A DNA stretch of 64,000 bases from Paenibacillus contaminans (GTDB lineage: Bacteria > Bacillota > Bacilli > Paenibacillales > NBRC-103111): the NCBI RefSeq assembly GCF_003285015.1, contig NZ_QMFB01000001.1, forward strand, positions 496,001 through 560,000, given 5' to 3'. Under the pieces are notes generated by a model. The model was not told the origin of the DNA, made no database searches, and saw only the letters and a program-made list of their open reading frames with translations. Every line of letters starts with the position of its first letter. Positions within the stretch are counted from its first letter, which is position 1. Position numbers and translations under genes: made by a program. Below, piece after piece: positions 56,535 to 64,000 of the stretch.

Positions 56535-56577
56535 AATATATGATCAATCATTCATATATTATAGTTTATCATATATT
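56535..56577. promoter_or_regulatory. Inverted AT-rich sites upstream of the monooxygenase gene
   Basis: AATATATGAT (56535) and ATCATATATT (56568) form a perfect inverted pair, with a partial third copy (CATATATT) at 56553. A minus-strand TATAAT lies at 56558-56563 among them. This looks like an operator over a -10 box, but no -35 is clear. Confidence 0.45.
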
Positions 56578-56627
56578 GGTGTGGGAAGCTTCTTTTGGCC
56601 GTATTTAAGCTATGAGCGAAAAAAGTT

Positions 56628-56688
56628 TTGACACTTCAACCAAGCGGGCTTTAAAATGAAAACTATTCAATAAAACAATTGAATAGTT
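56628..56688 (+). promoter_or_regulatory. Promoter and ArsR-type operator of the regulator-transporter operon
   Basis: TTGACA (56628-56633) and TAAAAT (56652-56657) are 18 nt apart. Just downstream, AACTATTCAA (56661) and TTGAATAGTT (56679-56688) form a perfect 10-bp inverted repeat with an 8-nt spacer, which is the ATTCAA-TTGAAT layout of ArsR-family operators. Autorepression by the next gene's product is predicted. Confidence 0.75.
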
Positions 56689-56702
56689 GAGGTGCTGATT
56701 TC

Positions 56703-57398
56703 ATGAATATAGATCGCAAATGGAAAGATCAGTTGTATCAGGAATTCGCCCGCATCGGTAAATGCTTGTCGAGCCCGAAGCGTTTGGAGCTTATCGATTT
56801 GCTTGCGCAAGGTCCAAAGTCGGTAGATCAGCTGGCTAAAAATACCGCGATGAGCGTGGCGAACGTTTCGCAGCATTTGCAGACGCTTCATGAGGCGAGG
56901 CTGGTCCGATTCATCAAAAAAGGCAACTTCGTCGTTTACGAGCTTGCGGATATGTCCGTTGCCAACTTTATGGTTTCACTGCATCGTCTAAGCGAAAACC
57001 GATTGATTGAGATTCAGAGCCTGAAGACCGAACTACTGCGGGATTATGAAAGTATGGAGCCGATTGCTATGGAAGAGCTTATGGAGCGGCTGGAAAAAGA
57101 CGAGGTTTTCCTGCTGGACGTCAGGCCAAAAGAAGAATACGAAAGGGGGCATATTCCGGGCGCCGTTTCGATTCCGATCGAAGAGCTTGAGAAGCATTTA
57201 TCGGCTTTGCCGGCCAATAAAGAAATTGTGGCCTACTGCCGAGGACCTTATTGCCTCATGTCCGCTCAAGCGGTTGAAATCATGATAAGAAGAGGGTTAA
57301 AAGCTTCCCGTTTAGAAGAAGGCGTTCACGAATGGCATCATTATTTCGAGTATTCCAAAAGCCCCTTACAAACGGCAAACAAGCAACACAGCATGTAA
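56703..57398 (+). CDS. ArsR-family regulator fused to a rhodanese domain
   Basis: The ATG at 56703 follows GAGG. Residues 10-95 are an ArsR winged helix (CLSSPKRLELIDLLAQGPKS, MSVANVSQHLQTLHEARLV). Residues 125-222 are a rhodanese domain (VFLLDVRPKEEYERGHIPGA, catalytic Cys in VAYCRGPYCLMSAQAV, with a second Cys four residues on). Such fusions sense sulfane sulfur, reactive sulfur species or related thiol chemistry through the rhodanese cysteine(s). It precedes an MFS transporter gene by 25 nt and has its own operator, so it probably represses both genes until its ligand appears. Confidence 0.9.
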   Translation: MNIDRKWKDQLYQEFARIGKCLSSPKRLELIDLLAQGPKSVDQLAKNTAMSVANVSQHLQTLHEARLVRFIKKGNFVVYELADMSVANFMVSLHRLSENRLIEIQSLKTELLRDYESMEPIAMEELMERLEKDEVFLLDVRPKEEYERGHIPGAVSIPIEELEKHLSALPANKEIVAYCRGPYCLMSAQAVEIMIRRGLKASRLEEGVHEWHHYFEYSKSPLQTANKQHSM

Positions 57399-57423
57399 AC
57401 AAATAGAATGGTGGTGGCGGCTT

Positions 57424-58749
57424 ATGTCGCATGAATCCCAAGTCATACAAAAAAATCTTTATAAGAAATACGCAGACTCACCGGACAAACAGAAACAGTT
57501 GTATAAAAGAACGCTGCTAATCGTCGTTATTTCCCAAATATTCGGCGGCGCCGGTCTTGCCGCAGGCGTTACCGTCGGGGCGCTTCTTGCACAGGATATG
57601 CTGGGAACGGAAAGCTTGGCAGGTATTCCTTCCGCATTGTTAACGCTTGGATCGGCTTTGTCGGCACTGCTCGTCGGACGTCTGTCGCAGCGCTTCGGCC
57701 GTCGACCGGGTCTTGCCGCCGGCTTTTTGACAGGCGGAATAGGTGCGATAGGAGTCATTTTAGCGGCGGTGGCCGACAATGTTGTTCTTCTATTCGCTTC
57801 TTTGTTCATATATGGCGCAGGTACGGCAACAAATCTGCAAGCGCGTTATGCCGGCACGGATTTGGCAAAACCCACGCAGCGGGCGACGGCAGTCAGTATT
57901 GCCATGGTTTCGACGACCTTCGGAGCCGTAGCGGGTCCAAATCTGGTCGATGTCATGGGGCGGTTCGCTGATTCCGTCGGCGTACCGGCGCTTGCAGGAC
58001 CTTTCATTTTGGGAGCTGCGGCATTTATTTTGGCAGGCTTGGTATTTTTGATTTTCCTCCGCCCCGACCCGTTCGTTATCGCGAAAGCGATCGCCGAAGA
58101 GCAGAGCATAAAAAACGGCGGCGTTTCAGATCTAACGAACATCGATCAGACAAAAGGCAATCGGGGAATCATTGTCGGGGCTACCGTCATGATATTAACG
58201 CAAATCGTTATGGTAGCCATCATGACGATGACGCCCGTACACATGAAGCACCACGGACATGGTTTGAGCGACGTAGGGCTAGTTATTGGCATTCACATTG
58301 GTGCGATGTATTTACCGTCGCTTGTGACGGGCATGCTAGTCGATAAGCTCGGCCGTACGGTCATGTCGATCGCTGCAGGCGGCATTTTGCTTGCTGCCAG
58401 CATTGTCGCTGCAGCGGCGCCTGCCGATTCCATGACGGTGCTTATCATCGCACTCGCCTTGCTGGGACTTGGATGGAATTTCGGCTTGATCAGCGGTACG
58501 GCAATCATCGTCGATGCGACCCATCCTTCAACCCGCGCTAAAACGCAAGGGAAAATCGATGTTTTGATCGCATTGGCAGGGGCATCAGGAGGAGGGCTTT
58601 CCGGTATGGTTGTAGCGCATTCCAGTTACGCAGCATTATCAATCGCCGGAGGAATCGTCTCGCTATTGCTTATACCTGTAATCATATGGTCCCGCGGCAG
58701 TTCGAAAGCGGCGTTAACGGAAAGCAAACCGGGTAATCGTGCTGTATAA
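57424..58749 (+). CDS. MFS transporter
   Basis: The start is ATG at 57424. The 441-residue protein has twelve hydrophobic segments, the conserved loop 2-3 motif GRLSQRFGRRPGLAAG, and a matching LVDKLGRTVMSIAAG between segments 8 and 9. It has an unusually long cytoplasmic N terminus (QVIQKNLYKKYADSPDKQKQ). It is probably an exporter controlled by the ArsR-rhodanese protein encoded just before it; the substrate cannot be read from sequence. Confidence 0.88.
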   Translation: MSHESQVIQKNLYKKYADSPDKQKQLYKRTLLIVVISQIFGGAGLAAGVTVGALLAQDMLGTESLAGIPSALLTLGSALSALLVGRLSQRFGRRPGLAAGFLTGGIGAIGVILAAVADNVVLLFASLFIYGAGTATNLQARYAGTDLAKPTQRATAVSIAMVSTTFGAVAGPNLVDVMGRFADSVGVPALAGPFILGAAAFILAGLVFLIFLRPDPFVIAKAIAEEQSIKNGGVSDLTNIDQTKGNRGIIVGATVMILTQIVMVAIMTMTPVHMKHHGHGLSDVGLVIGIHIGAMYLPSLVTGMLVDKLGRTVMSIAAGGILLAASIVAAAAPADSMTVLIIALALLGLGWNFGLISGTAIIVDATHPSTRAKTQGKIDVLIALAGASGGGLSGMVVAHSSYAALSIAGGIVSLLLIPVIIWSRGSSKAALTESKPGNRAV

Positions 58750-58821
58750 TAGTTGTAAGATCCCGGATAAAAGACAGGAGAATGGTTGACACCGTATTTT
58801 AAGATATAATGGAGGTTTCGT

Positions 58822-59559
58822 ATGAATAACATGAAATTACTCGATATCGAGTTTGAACATAACGGACAAAAACAGGTCATCACCCCGGTTTTGATTCAAG
58901 ATGAACAGGAGACGATACTCGTCGATTGCGGATATCCGAATTTTGTACCGCTTCTTGAAGAAGCGGCCGTTCGGAGCGGCGCCGCTTTACATTCGATTAC
59001 GAAATTAATCGTTACGCATCACGATATGGATCATATCGGATCGCTCGCAGCATTGAAACGGTTGTTCCCGAGCCTCGAGATCATCGCGTATGAACTGGAA
59101 AAGCCCTATATCGAAGGTACCCAAAAGTCGCTGCGGCTCGAACAGGCGGAATCGTCGTTCGATGTTTTACCGGACGAAGCAAAGCCTTTTGCCCAACAAT
59201 TTATGAGCTTCTTGAAATCCATCGAACCGGCTGCCGTCGATCGTACGGTAACGGGCGGGGAAAGGCTTACTTGGTGCGGCGGCATTGAAATCGTGCACAC
59301 GCCAGGCCATATGCCCGGCCATATCTCTTTGTATTTGCCTTCATCCAAAACGTTGATTGCGGCAGACGCCGTCGTTATTGAGAAAGGCAAGCTCGCAATC
59401 GCCAATCCCCAATATACGCTTAACTTGGATGAGGCTGTCCGCTCCGTCCAGCGATTGCTCGATTACGACATCGAGCAAATCGTTTGTTATCATGGAGGAT
59501 TATTTCAAGGCGATGTGAAGCAAGCGCTGCGGCAGCTTGTTGATGAATATGAGCGCTAG
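58822..59559 (+). CDS. MBL-fold metallohydrolase
   Basis: The ATG at 58822 follows GGAGG. The 245-residue protein has the metallo-beta-lactamase fold motifs LVDCGYPN, VTHHDMDHIGS (an HxDxDH form of the usual HxHxDH, found in a set of Bacillota homologues), HTPGHMPGHISLYL, AADAVV and CYHGG near the end. The substrate is unknown; homologues hydrolyse esters, lactones or thioesters. It is a single gene 72 nt after the MFS gene. Confidence 0.87.
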   Translation: MNNMKLLDIEFEHNGQKQVITPVLIQDEQETILVDCGYPNFVPLLEEAAVRSGAALHSITKLIVTHHDMDHIGSLAALKRLFPSLEIIAYELEKPYIEGTQKSLRLEQAESSFDVLPDEAKPFAQQFMSFLKSIEPAAVDRTVTGGERLTWCGGIEIVHTPGHMPGHISLYLPSSKTLIAADAVVIEKGKLAIANPQYTLNLDEAVRSVQRLLDYDIEQIVCYHGGLFQGDVKQALRQLVDEYER

Positions 59560-59666
59560 AGCATCGACAATACAATGCTTCCGAGTAAAATATCGACAGA
59601 TTAGCTGTATTTAAGCTCAGCTAGGGGATTGAATCATAAACGTTCGTGCTTTAAGGGTGAAATGGC

Positions 59667-59768
59667 ATGAAACTGATCAACAGCAAAACCGACCTTCGCA
59701 AACAAGCTCAAATTAAACTCGCAACAGCGCTTGACTTAGCCAAACAAGATTTGTCAGGGTATAGATAG
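59667..59768 (+). CDS. Possible 33-residue small protein
   Basis: ATG at 59667 is preceded by AAGGGTGA at 7-nt spacing and reads MKLINSKTDLRKQAQIKLAT through to GYR and TAG. It is basic and predicted helical, with no membrane segment. The ribosome-binding site is the main support. It may be chance. Confidence 0.3.
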   Translation: MKLINSKTDLRKQAQIKLATALDLAKQDLSGYR

Positions 59769-59823
59769 GCTTATCTGACTTAAGGAAATATCCTATTATC
59801 CAAACCTTTTTTGGAGGGATCCC

Positions 59824-60276
59824 ATGTTATCTTTTATCAGTGAGCTGCCTTCGGATGTTAAGATTAGCGGAGTACACTGTGTTCCTGTCCTAGAGAACGG
59901 AGATTTGGTGTTGGCTTGGGATAGAGAAGATCAGGTATTAACGACGATCGGAGGACGTCTGGAAAATAACGAGTCCTTACAAGATGGCTTAAATCGGGAA
60001 GCGATGGAAGAAGCGGGAATTGAGCTTGAGGAGGAAAGAATTCCTTTCGCAAGCTGGTACTGGAAGGAGTTTGACGCGTACAGAATATTTTTTTTGGCGA
60101 AGGTCAAACGTTTTGTAAAGATGCCGAAGGGTTATGAAACATCGGGTTATGTCATCACGAACTTTGAAACCGCGCTGTCGATGATTCGCAAAATCGAAGG
60201 CCGTGAAGAGCGGCTCGCCGTAATAAAAAGAGCGGGAATATTGTCCGGCTGGCTCGATGGGGGACCTACAGAATAG
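59824..60276 (+). CDS. Nudix hydrolase
   Basis: The ATG at 59824 follows GGAGG. The 150-residue protein has an exact canonical Nudix box, GGRLENNESLQDGLNREAME followed by EAG, at about 43-65, giving G-x5-E-x7-RE-x2-EE-x-G. The N-terminal VHCVPVLENGDLVLAW and the C-terminal helix (ALSMIRKIEGREERLAVIKR) are typical. The substrate is not determinable. It is unlike the Nudix protein at 5243 in box spacing and length. Confidence 0.87.
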   Translation: MLSFISELPSDVKISGVHCVPVLENGDLVLAWDREDQVLTTIGGRLENNESLQDGLNREAMEEAGIELEEERIPFASWYWKEFDAYRIFFLAKVKRFVKMPKGYETSGYVITNFETALSMIRKIEGREERLAVIKRAGILSGWLDGGPTE

Positions 60277-60627
60277 AGTGAGACCGGTAGACGACAGGCC
60301 GTTCGCAGTCGGGTATCGGAACTAAATGCTAAGGACCGGAAAGTTAAAATGGTTTACAATTTTTATGTAATGTTATACAGTTATTAGGTACTGACTGATA
60401 GTGAAAAGAGGTTTTGACCGTTTATGATGAAATTCATTAATCGCTAATAAAATTCCAACGAATTTTATATTGCAAAAGGTTTAATTAAGGAAAACCCCTT
60501 AGTTTATTTTTTAATGCCTTTTTGCAAACAGCGATTAAGAAGACATCGTATCCGATCAAAACAAATTTCCTGTTATGTCATGTTATCTTTCCTTAGGGAT
60601 AGGTATGTTCAACAACGACAGAAATTT
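60277..60627. other. Intergenic leader region, no gene assigned
   Basis: This is AT-rich sequence upstream of the acetyltransferase gene. A weak promoter-like TTTACA with TATACA (near 60354-60380, 15-nt spacing) is the only signal. A 60-codon open frame from 60514 runs through the downstream terminator; its cysteine- and arginine-rich text looks non-coding, though its start could encode a leader peptide. Confidence 0.4.
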
Positions 60628-60670
60628 GACCATGAGAAGAGACATCTTCTTGTGGTCTTTTTTGTTTTTT
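60628..60670 (+). terminator. Leader terminator (possible attenuator) before the acetyltransferase gene
   Basis: A 13-position stem (GACCATGAGAAGA with TCTTCTTGTGGTC, two G-U pairs) around GACA is followed by TTTTTTGTTTTTTTG. It lies 71 nt before the start codon and 350 nt after the previous gene, so it is more likely a leader attenuator of the next gene than a terminator of the Nudix gene. Confidence 0.75.
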
Positions 60671-60740
60671 TGAAGGAGGTGTGTGCCAAAAAATAGATTC
60701 CGGTTGCTGCGGTCCCATAAAAAAGAGTGGAGGAACTACG

Positions 60741-61631
60741 ATGAGCGATTATCAATTCATTAGCGATTACAGGCATATCGAGAAATATAGGGAGAGCTTT
60801 AATGAGCTCGCAAAGCAAATATTCAATCTGGATTTTAAGGAATGGTACGGCAGAGGCTTCTGGGACGACAGCTACGTTTGTTATTCCTATTTGGACGGGG
60901 AGCGGGTCATTGCGAATGCTTCCATCACCAAAATGGTTTTGACAAGTAACGGGAAGGACTACAAGGCGATTCAAGTCGGAACGGTGATGACGCATCCGGA
61001 TTATCGGAATCAAGGGTTGTCAGCCAAGCTGATGGACCATATTCTTGATCAGTACGAGAAGGAGTATGATTTCATCTTTTTGTTCGCCAACGATACGGTG
61101 CTGGAGTTTTATCCGAGGTTCGGGTTCGAGAAGGTCCGGGAAAGCAGCTTTAGCCTGAAGACTTCCGATTTGAAAAAGCAATCCGCTCAACCATCCGCTC
61201 TACGCAAGCTGGATGTCGACAATGAGGCTGATTTCATGCTTATGAAGCAGTTTGCAGCCGAAAGAATACCCGTATCGTCAAAGCTTGGGGTGAAGGGGAA
61301 CGAGCATCTGCTGATGTTCTACTTTATTCTGGTGTTTCGCGATGCCGCCTACTATTACGAAGCAGCGGATGCGATCGTACTGTTTGAGCGGGAGGAAAGC
61401 GAGCTGCATGTCTTTGACATCGTCAGCAAAAAATCGATCGATTTGGAGGAGGTAATCAATCGATTGATCTCCGATGAGACGGCAAACGTTCGGTTTTACT
61501 TTATGCCCGATAGCGGTACTTTGAATATCGAGTCGGCGTTTATAACGGAAACGAATGATACGTTATTTGTTCGTCCGTCAATAAATGTCGGAACGGAGCA
61601 TTTTACATTTCCTCTAACAGCCCATACATGA
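60741..61631 (+). CDS. GNAT-family N-acetyltransferase, Eis-like two-part layout
   Basis: The ATG at 60741 follows GGAGGA; in-frame upstream codons lack a site. The 296-residue protein has an N-terminal GNAT core to about 150 (IQVGTVMTHPDYRNQGLSAK binds acetyl-CoA, DFIFLFANDTVLEFYPRFGF). A second domain of about 140 residues (LHVFDIVSKKSIDLEEVINR, NIESAFITETNDTLFVRPS) resembles the C-terminal half of Eis-like and related acetyltransferases. The acceptor is unknown. A hairpin with a strong T-run lies in its leader, raising the possibility of antibiotic-induced attenuation control. Confidence 0.84.
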   Translation: MSDYQFISDYRHIEKYRESFNELAKQIFNLDFKEWYGRGFWDDSYVCYSYLDGERVIANASITKMVLTSNGKDYKAIQVGTVMTHPDYRNQGLSAKLMDHILDQYEKEYDFIFLFANDTVLEFYPRFGFEKVRESSFSLKTSDLKKQSAQPSALRKLDVDNEADFMLMKQFAAERIPVSSKLGVKGNEHLLMFYFILVFRDAAYYYEAADAIVLFEREESELHVFDIVSKKSIDLEEVINRLISDETANVRFYFMPDSGTLNIESAFITETNDTLFVRPSINVGTEHFTFPLTAHT

Positions 61632-61883
61632 TCGTTCAAGTCAAATTCCATTTGAATAATGGGAATCCCTTATCCCGAGCTTTTCAAACAATGCCACAGC
61701 ATAATCCGCTGCAGGACCGTCCGGCTTTTTTTATTGGGCGGTTTTCTTCGTTCTTAAGGAAGCAAGGATGACGGTTTATTGGCAATAACGGCAAACGAAA
61801 CGCAACAAAAGCCTGTATGATGCAGCCTGCCGCGTCTTTATAATGAAGCAAAAGCAACCATTACTAGGAAAGCTCAGGTGATC

Positions 61884-63023
61884 ATGTTGGGAATTTTTCG
61901 AATCGGTATCGCAGGGATCGGCATTATGGGAACCTTCCATGCGGATGCAATAACTTCGGGAGCGATACAAGGCGCTAAGCTTGCCGCAATCTGCGATTCC
62001 AGCGCCGAGCTGCTTGGCAAAAGCCGGTCGCGTTATGGCGAGCAGGTCGCTTATTACGGCTCGGCCGAGGAAATGATGACGTCAGGTGAAATTGACGGAA
62101 TTCTGGTCGCTACGCCGCACTACGATCATCCGCAGCTGGCCATTCAAGCATTTGCGCATGGGCTGCATGTGCTTATCGAGAAGCCTGCCGGCGTGTATAC
62201 GAAAAATGTCAGAGAAATGAACGAAGCCGCAAAAGCATCGGGCAAAGTGTTCGCCATCATGTACAACCAGCGTTTGAACCCGATGTACCAGAAGCTTAGA
62301 GAGCTTATCGAGAGCGGAGAGCTGGGCGAAATACGCCGCACGAACTGGATCGTAACGAACTGGTACCGCACGCAAAGTTATTACAATATGGGCAGCTGGC
62401 GAGCTACCTGGAAAGGGGAAGGCGGAGGCGTGCTGATCAATCAATGCCCGCATCAGCTCGATTTGTGGCATTGGACAACGCTGCTTACGCCGAAACGCAT
62501 TCGCGCCCATTGCCAGTTCGGCAAACATCGCAGCATCGAGGTTGAAAACGAAGTGACGGCCTATGTGGAATATGAAAACGGGGCTTCCGGCGTATTCGTA
62601 ACGTCGACGGCGGAGTCTCCAGGCACGAACCGTTTCGAGGTGGCCGGTTCGCGCGGGAAAATCGTCATCGAGAACGGAAAAATGTCCTTTTCGCAGCTCC
62701 GCCAATCCGAATCGGAATTTAATGCCGCATGTACCAATCCGTTCGGTTCGCCTGAATGCTGGAATATTGACATTCCTGTTCCGCCGGGGGATGGACCGCA
62801 GCATAAAGGCATTTTGCAAAACTGGACGAATGCGGTATTGAATGGAGAACCGCTGATCGCGCCGGGACAAGAAGGGATACACGGGCTGATGCTGTCCAAT
62901 GCGATGCTGCTGTCGACATGGACGGACCAGTGGGTCGATTTCCCGATCGATGAAGAACGGTTTTACAACGAGCTCCAGCAAAGGATCCGAATGTCGGAAT
63001 CCAGGCAGGAGGCAGTCAGATGA
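61884..63023 (+). CDS. Gfo/Idh/MocA-family sugar oxidoreductase
   Basis: The ATG at 61884 follows AGGTGAT; an in-frame GTG at 61878 overlaps that site. The 379-residue protein has an NAD(P) Rossmann motif GIAGIGIMGTFHADAI and the signature HVLIEKPAG, with GGVLINQCPHQLDLWHW in the C-terminal dimerisation/catalytic domain. It oxidises or isomerises a sugar or cyclitol. Its stop overlaps the next start (ATGA), and an isomerase and a glycosidase follow, so the operon breaks down a glycoside. Confidence 0.93.
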   Translation: MLGIFRIGIAGIGIMGTFHADAITSGAIQGAKLAAICDSSAELLGKSRSRYGEQVAYYGSAEEMMTSGEIDGILVATPHYDHPQLAIQAFAHGLHVLIEKPAGVYTKNVREMNEAAKASGKVFAIMYNQRLNPMYQKLRELIESGELGEIRRTNWIVTNWYRTQSYYNMGSWRATWKGEGGGVLINQCPHQLDLWHWTTLLTPKRIRAHCQFGKHRSIEVENEVTAYVEYENGASGVFVTSTAESPGTNRFEVAGSRGKIVIENGKMSFSQLRQSESEFNAACTNPFGSPECWNIDIPVPPGDGPQHKGILQNWTNAVLNGEPLIAPGQEGIHGLMLSNAMLLSTWTDQWVDFPIDEERFYNELQQRIRMSESRQEAVR

Positions 63024-63799
63024 AAGTAAACCAGATTGCCGTACAGCTGTTTACCGTGCGCGATTTTACCCAAACGGCGGAGGACCTGGATACGACATTC
63101 GGCAAGATCGCAGAGATCGGATACAAAGCTGTTCAGATTTCATGCATCGGACCGATAAAAGCGGAGGTTGTCAAAGAGCTGGCCGATAAGCACGGCTTGG
63201 CAATATGTGCTACCCATAACAGCTACGACCGTTTTGTAAATGATTTGGATGCGGTCATATCGGAGCATTTGCTTTGGAACTGCCGTTACGCGGGCGTCGG
63301 GATTATGCCGCCTGCATTCCGCGAGCGCGGAAAAGACGGCTATATAGCCTTTGCGGAAGCATTTAACCGGATCGGGAGCCGGCTTCGCGAGTTTGGCATT
63401 CAGTTCGTTTATCACAATCACCGATTCGAGTATGAACGGTTTGCCGGACAAACAGGTATGGATTGGATGCTTCAATATGGAGAGCCGGAAGCTTTCCAAT
63501 TCGAGCTGGATACTTATTGGGCACAGGCCGGCGGCGCAGATCCGGCTGCTTGGATCCATAAGCTTGACGGAAGAATGAAGGTCATCCATCTCAAGGATAT
63601 GGAGATTGTCGATAATGAGCCGTGTTATGCGGAAGTCGGAAGCGGCAATATGAACTGGCCTGCCATATTCGAAGCTTGCCGGGAAACCGGGATGGAATGG
63701 TATGTGGTTGAACAGGATACTTGCCGCGGAAACCCGTTCGAGAGTATTGCGACAAGCTACGAATATTTGTTGAAGCATGCCGATCCGAGTGACTGCTAG
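63020..63799 (+). CDS. Sugar phosphate isomerase/epimerase (xylose isomerase-like TIM barrel)
   Basis: The ATG at 63020 overlaps the previous stop. The 259-residue protein has AP-endonuclease-2-type barrel features: IAVQLFTVRDFTQTAEDLDT, HNSYDRF, VYHNHRFEYERF, FELDTYWAQAGGADPAAWIH, KVIHLKDM and a metal-ligand E in VVEQDTCRGNPF. Such proteins commonly partner Gfo/Idh/MocA dehydrogenases in sugar or inositol catabolism. The substrate is unknown. Confidence 0.92.
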   Translation: MKVNQIAVQLFTVRDFTQTAEDLDTTFGKIAEIGYKAVQISCIGPIKAEVVKELADKHGLAICATHNSYDRFVNDLDAVISEHLLWNCRYAGVGIMPPAFRERGKDGYIAFAEAFNRIGSRLREFGIQFVYHNHRFEYERFAGQTGMDWMLQYGEPEAFQFELDTYWAQAGGADPAAWIHKLDGRMKVIHLKDMEIVDNEPCYAEVGSGNMNWPAIFEACRETGMEWYVVEQDTCRGNPFESIATSYEYLLKHADPSDC

Positions 63800-63906
63800 T
63801 AAAGCGAAGTACCTTGCGGCAGACAGACGAGCTGGGGAGAAGCAACGAATGACTGACTAACAGAGGAAGTACCGCCCAAAAATCTGATGAACAGGAGAGG
63901 AGTACC

Positions 63907-64000
63907 GTGCAAATGGAGGACAGGGGCTGTTTGTCCAAGCATGGGCCGATTTCGTTCTGGTTTCTTAACCACGATCTGGAAGACGATGAGCTCATATGGC
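63907..64000 (+). CDS. Start of a probable glycoside hydrolase gene (3' end beyond window)
   Basis: GTG at 63907 follows GGAGAGGAG. The 31 visible codons contain GPISFWFLNHDLEDDELIW, similar to the opening FW-WN-L-EL-Q motif of GH106-like and related large glycosidases. It lies 107 nt after the isomerase gene and continues past the window. The family call from 31 residues is tentative. Confidence 0.5.
   Translation, partial: MQMEDRGCLSKHGPISFWFLNHDLEDDELIW

Noticed and set aside
58786..58810. TTGACA and TATAAT before the MBL hydrolase gene
   Set aside because: The spacing is only 13 nt, too short for a sigma-A promoter, so it is not listed as one.
60514..60696. 60-codon open frame as a protein gene
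   Set aside because: It runs through the terminator hairpin and T-run, and its text is low-complexity. At most its first codons could be a leader peptide.
61715..61735. GGACCGTCC with a following T-run as a terminator after the Eis-like gene
   Set aside because: The hairpin would have a one-base loop and no longer stem could be formed.

Overview
The window looks like chromosome of a Paenibacillus-type member of the Bacillota. The evidence is roughly half GC by eye, strong GGAGG ribosome-binding sites, GTG/TTG/CTG starts, three large S-layer-homology (SLH) surface proteins, a YesMN/LplABC-type sugar cluster, a very AadK-like aminoglycoside adenylyltransferase, and Pho-box direct repeats of the Bacillus type. 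There are no rRNA or tRNA genes, no CRISPR array and no recognisable transposase.

Layout: (1) 1-9.4 kb: the 3' part of an SLH-anchored heparinase II/III-like polysaccharide lyase, a Nudix hydrolase, an unrecognised 830-residue enzyme and aadK. (2) 9.5-19.4 kb: a cobalamin-riboswitch-controlled operon. It encodes a giant S-layer protein with two toroid domains and two DUF4430 domains (the two halves of animal transcobalamin/intrinsic factor), a membrane-tethered DUF4430 protein, and a complete ECF transporter (T, fused A-A, CbrT-like S). I read this as a surface capture-to-import system for vitamin B12. (3) 19.5-32.3 kb: an acetyltransferase, then a near-complete phosphonate (C-P lyase) locus: PHP phosphoesterase, hexapeptide transferase, phnF, phnGHIJKML and phnDCEE. 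It has two PhoP-box promoters and a palindromic repeat between phnL and phnD. (4) 32.4-47.4 kb: a DUF5412 protein, a YesM/YesN two-component pair, a sugar ABC importer, a TIM-barrel enzyme, a Tat-exported beta-helix protein with its own TatA, and an SLH beta-propeller protein. (5) 47.4-50 kb: a patch of gene remnants (an internally deleted methyltransferase and a signal-peptide stub), an AT-rich RibD/DHFR-like gene and a Mn-type cation efflux protein. (6) 50-52.5 kb, minus strand: a PrsW-like intramembrane protease fused to a C-terminal PD-(D/E)xK-like toxin domain, overlapping by one base a small candidate immunity gene. (7) 52.8-64 kb: topB, a set of intergenic hairpin repeats, a flavin monooxygenase divergent from an ArsR-rhodanese regulator and MFS transporter, an MBL hydrolase, a Nudix protein, an acetyltransferase behind a leader terminator, and the start of a carbohydrate-catabolism operon (Gfo/Idh/MocA, sugar isomerase, partial glycosidase).

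The two most interesting units are the transcobalamin-like surface system joined to an ECF transporter under a B12 riboswitch, and the PrsW-toxin/immunity pair. All functional calls come from reading the sequence; no database search was run.
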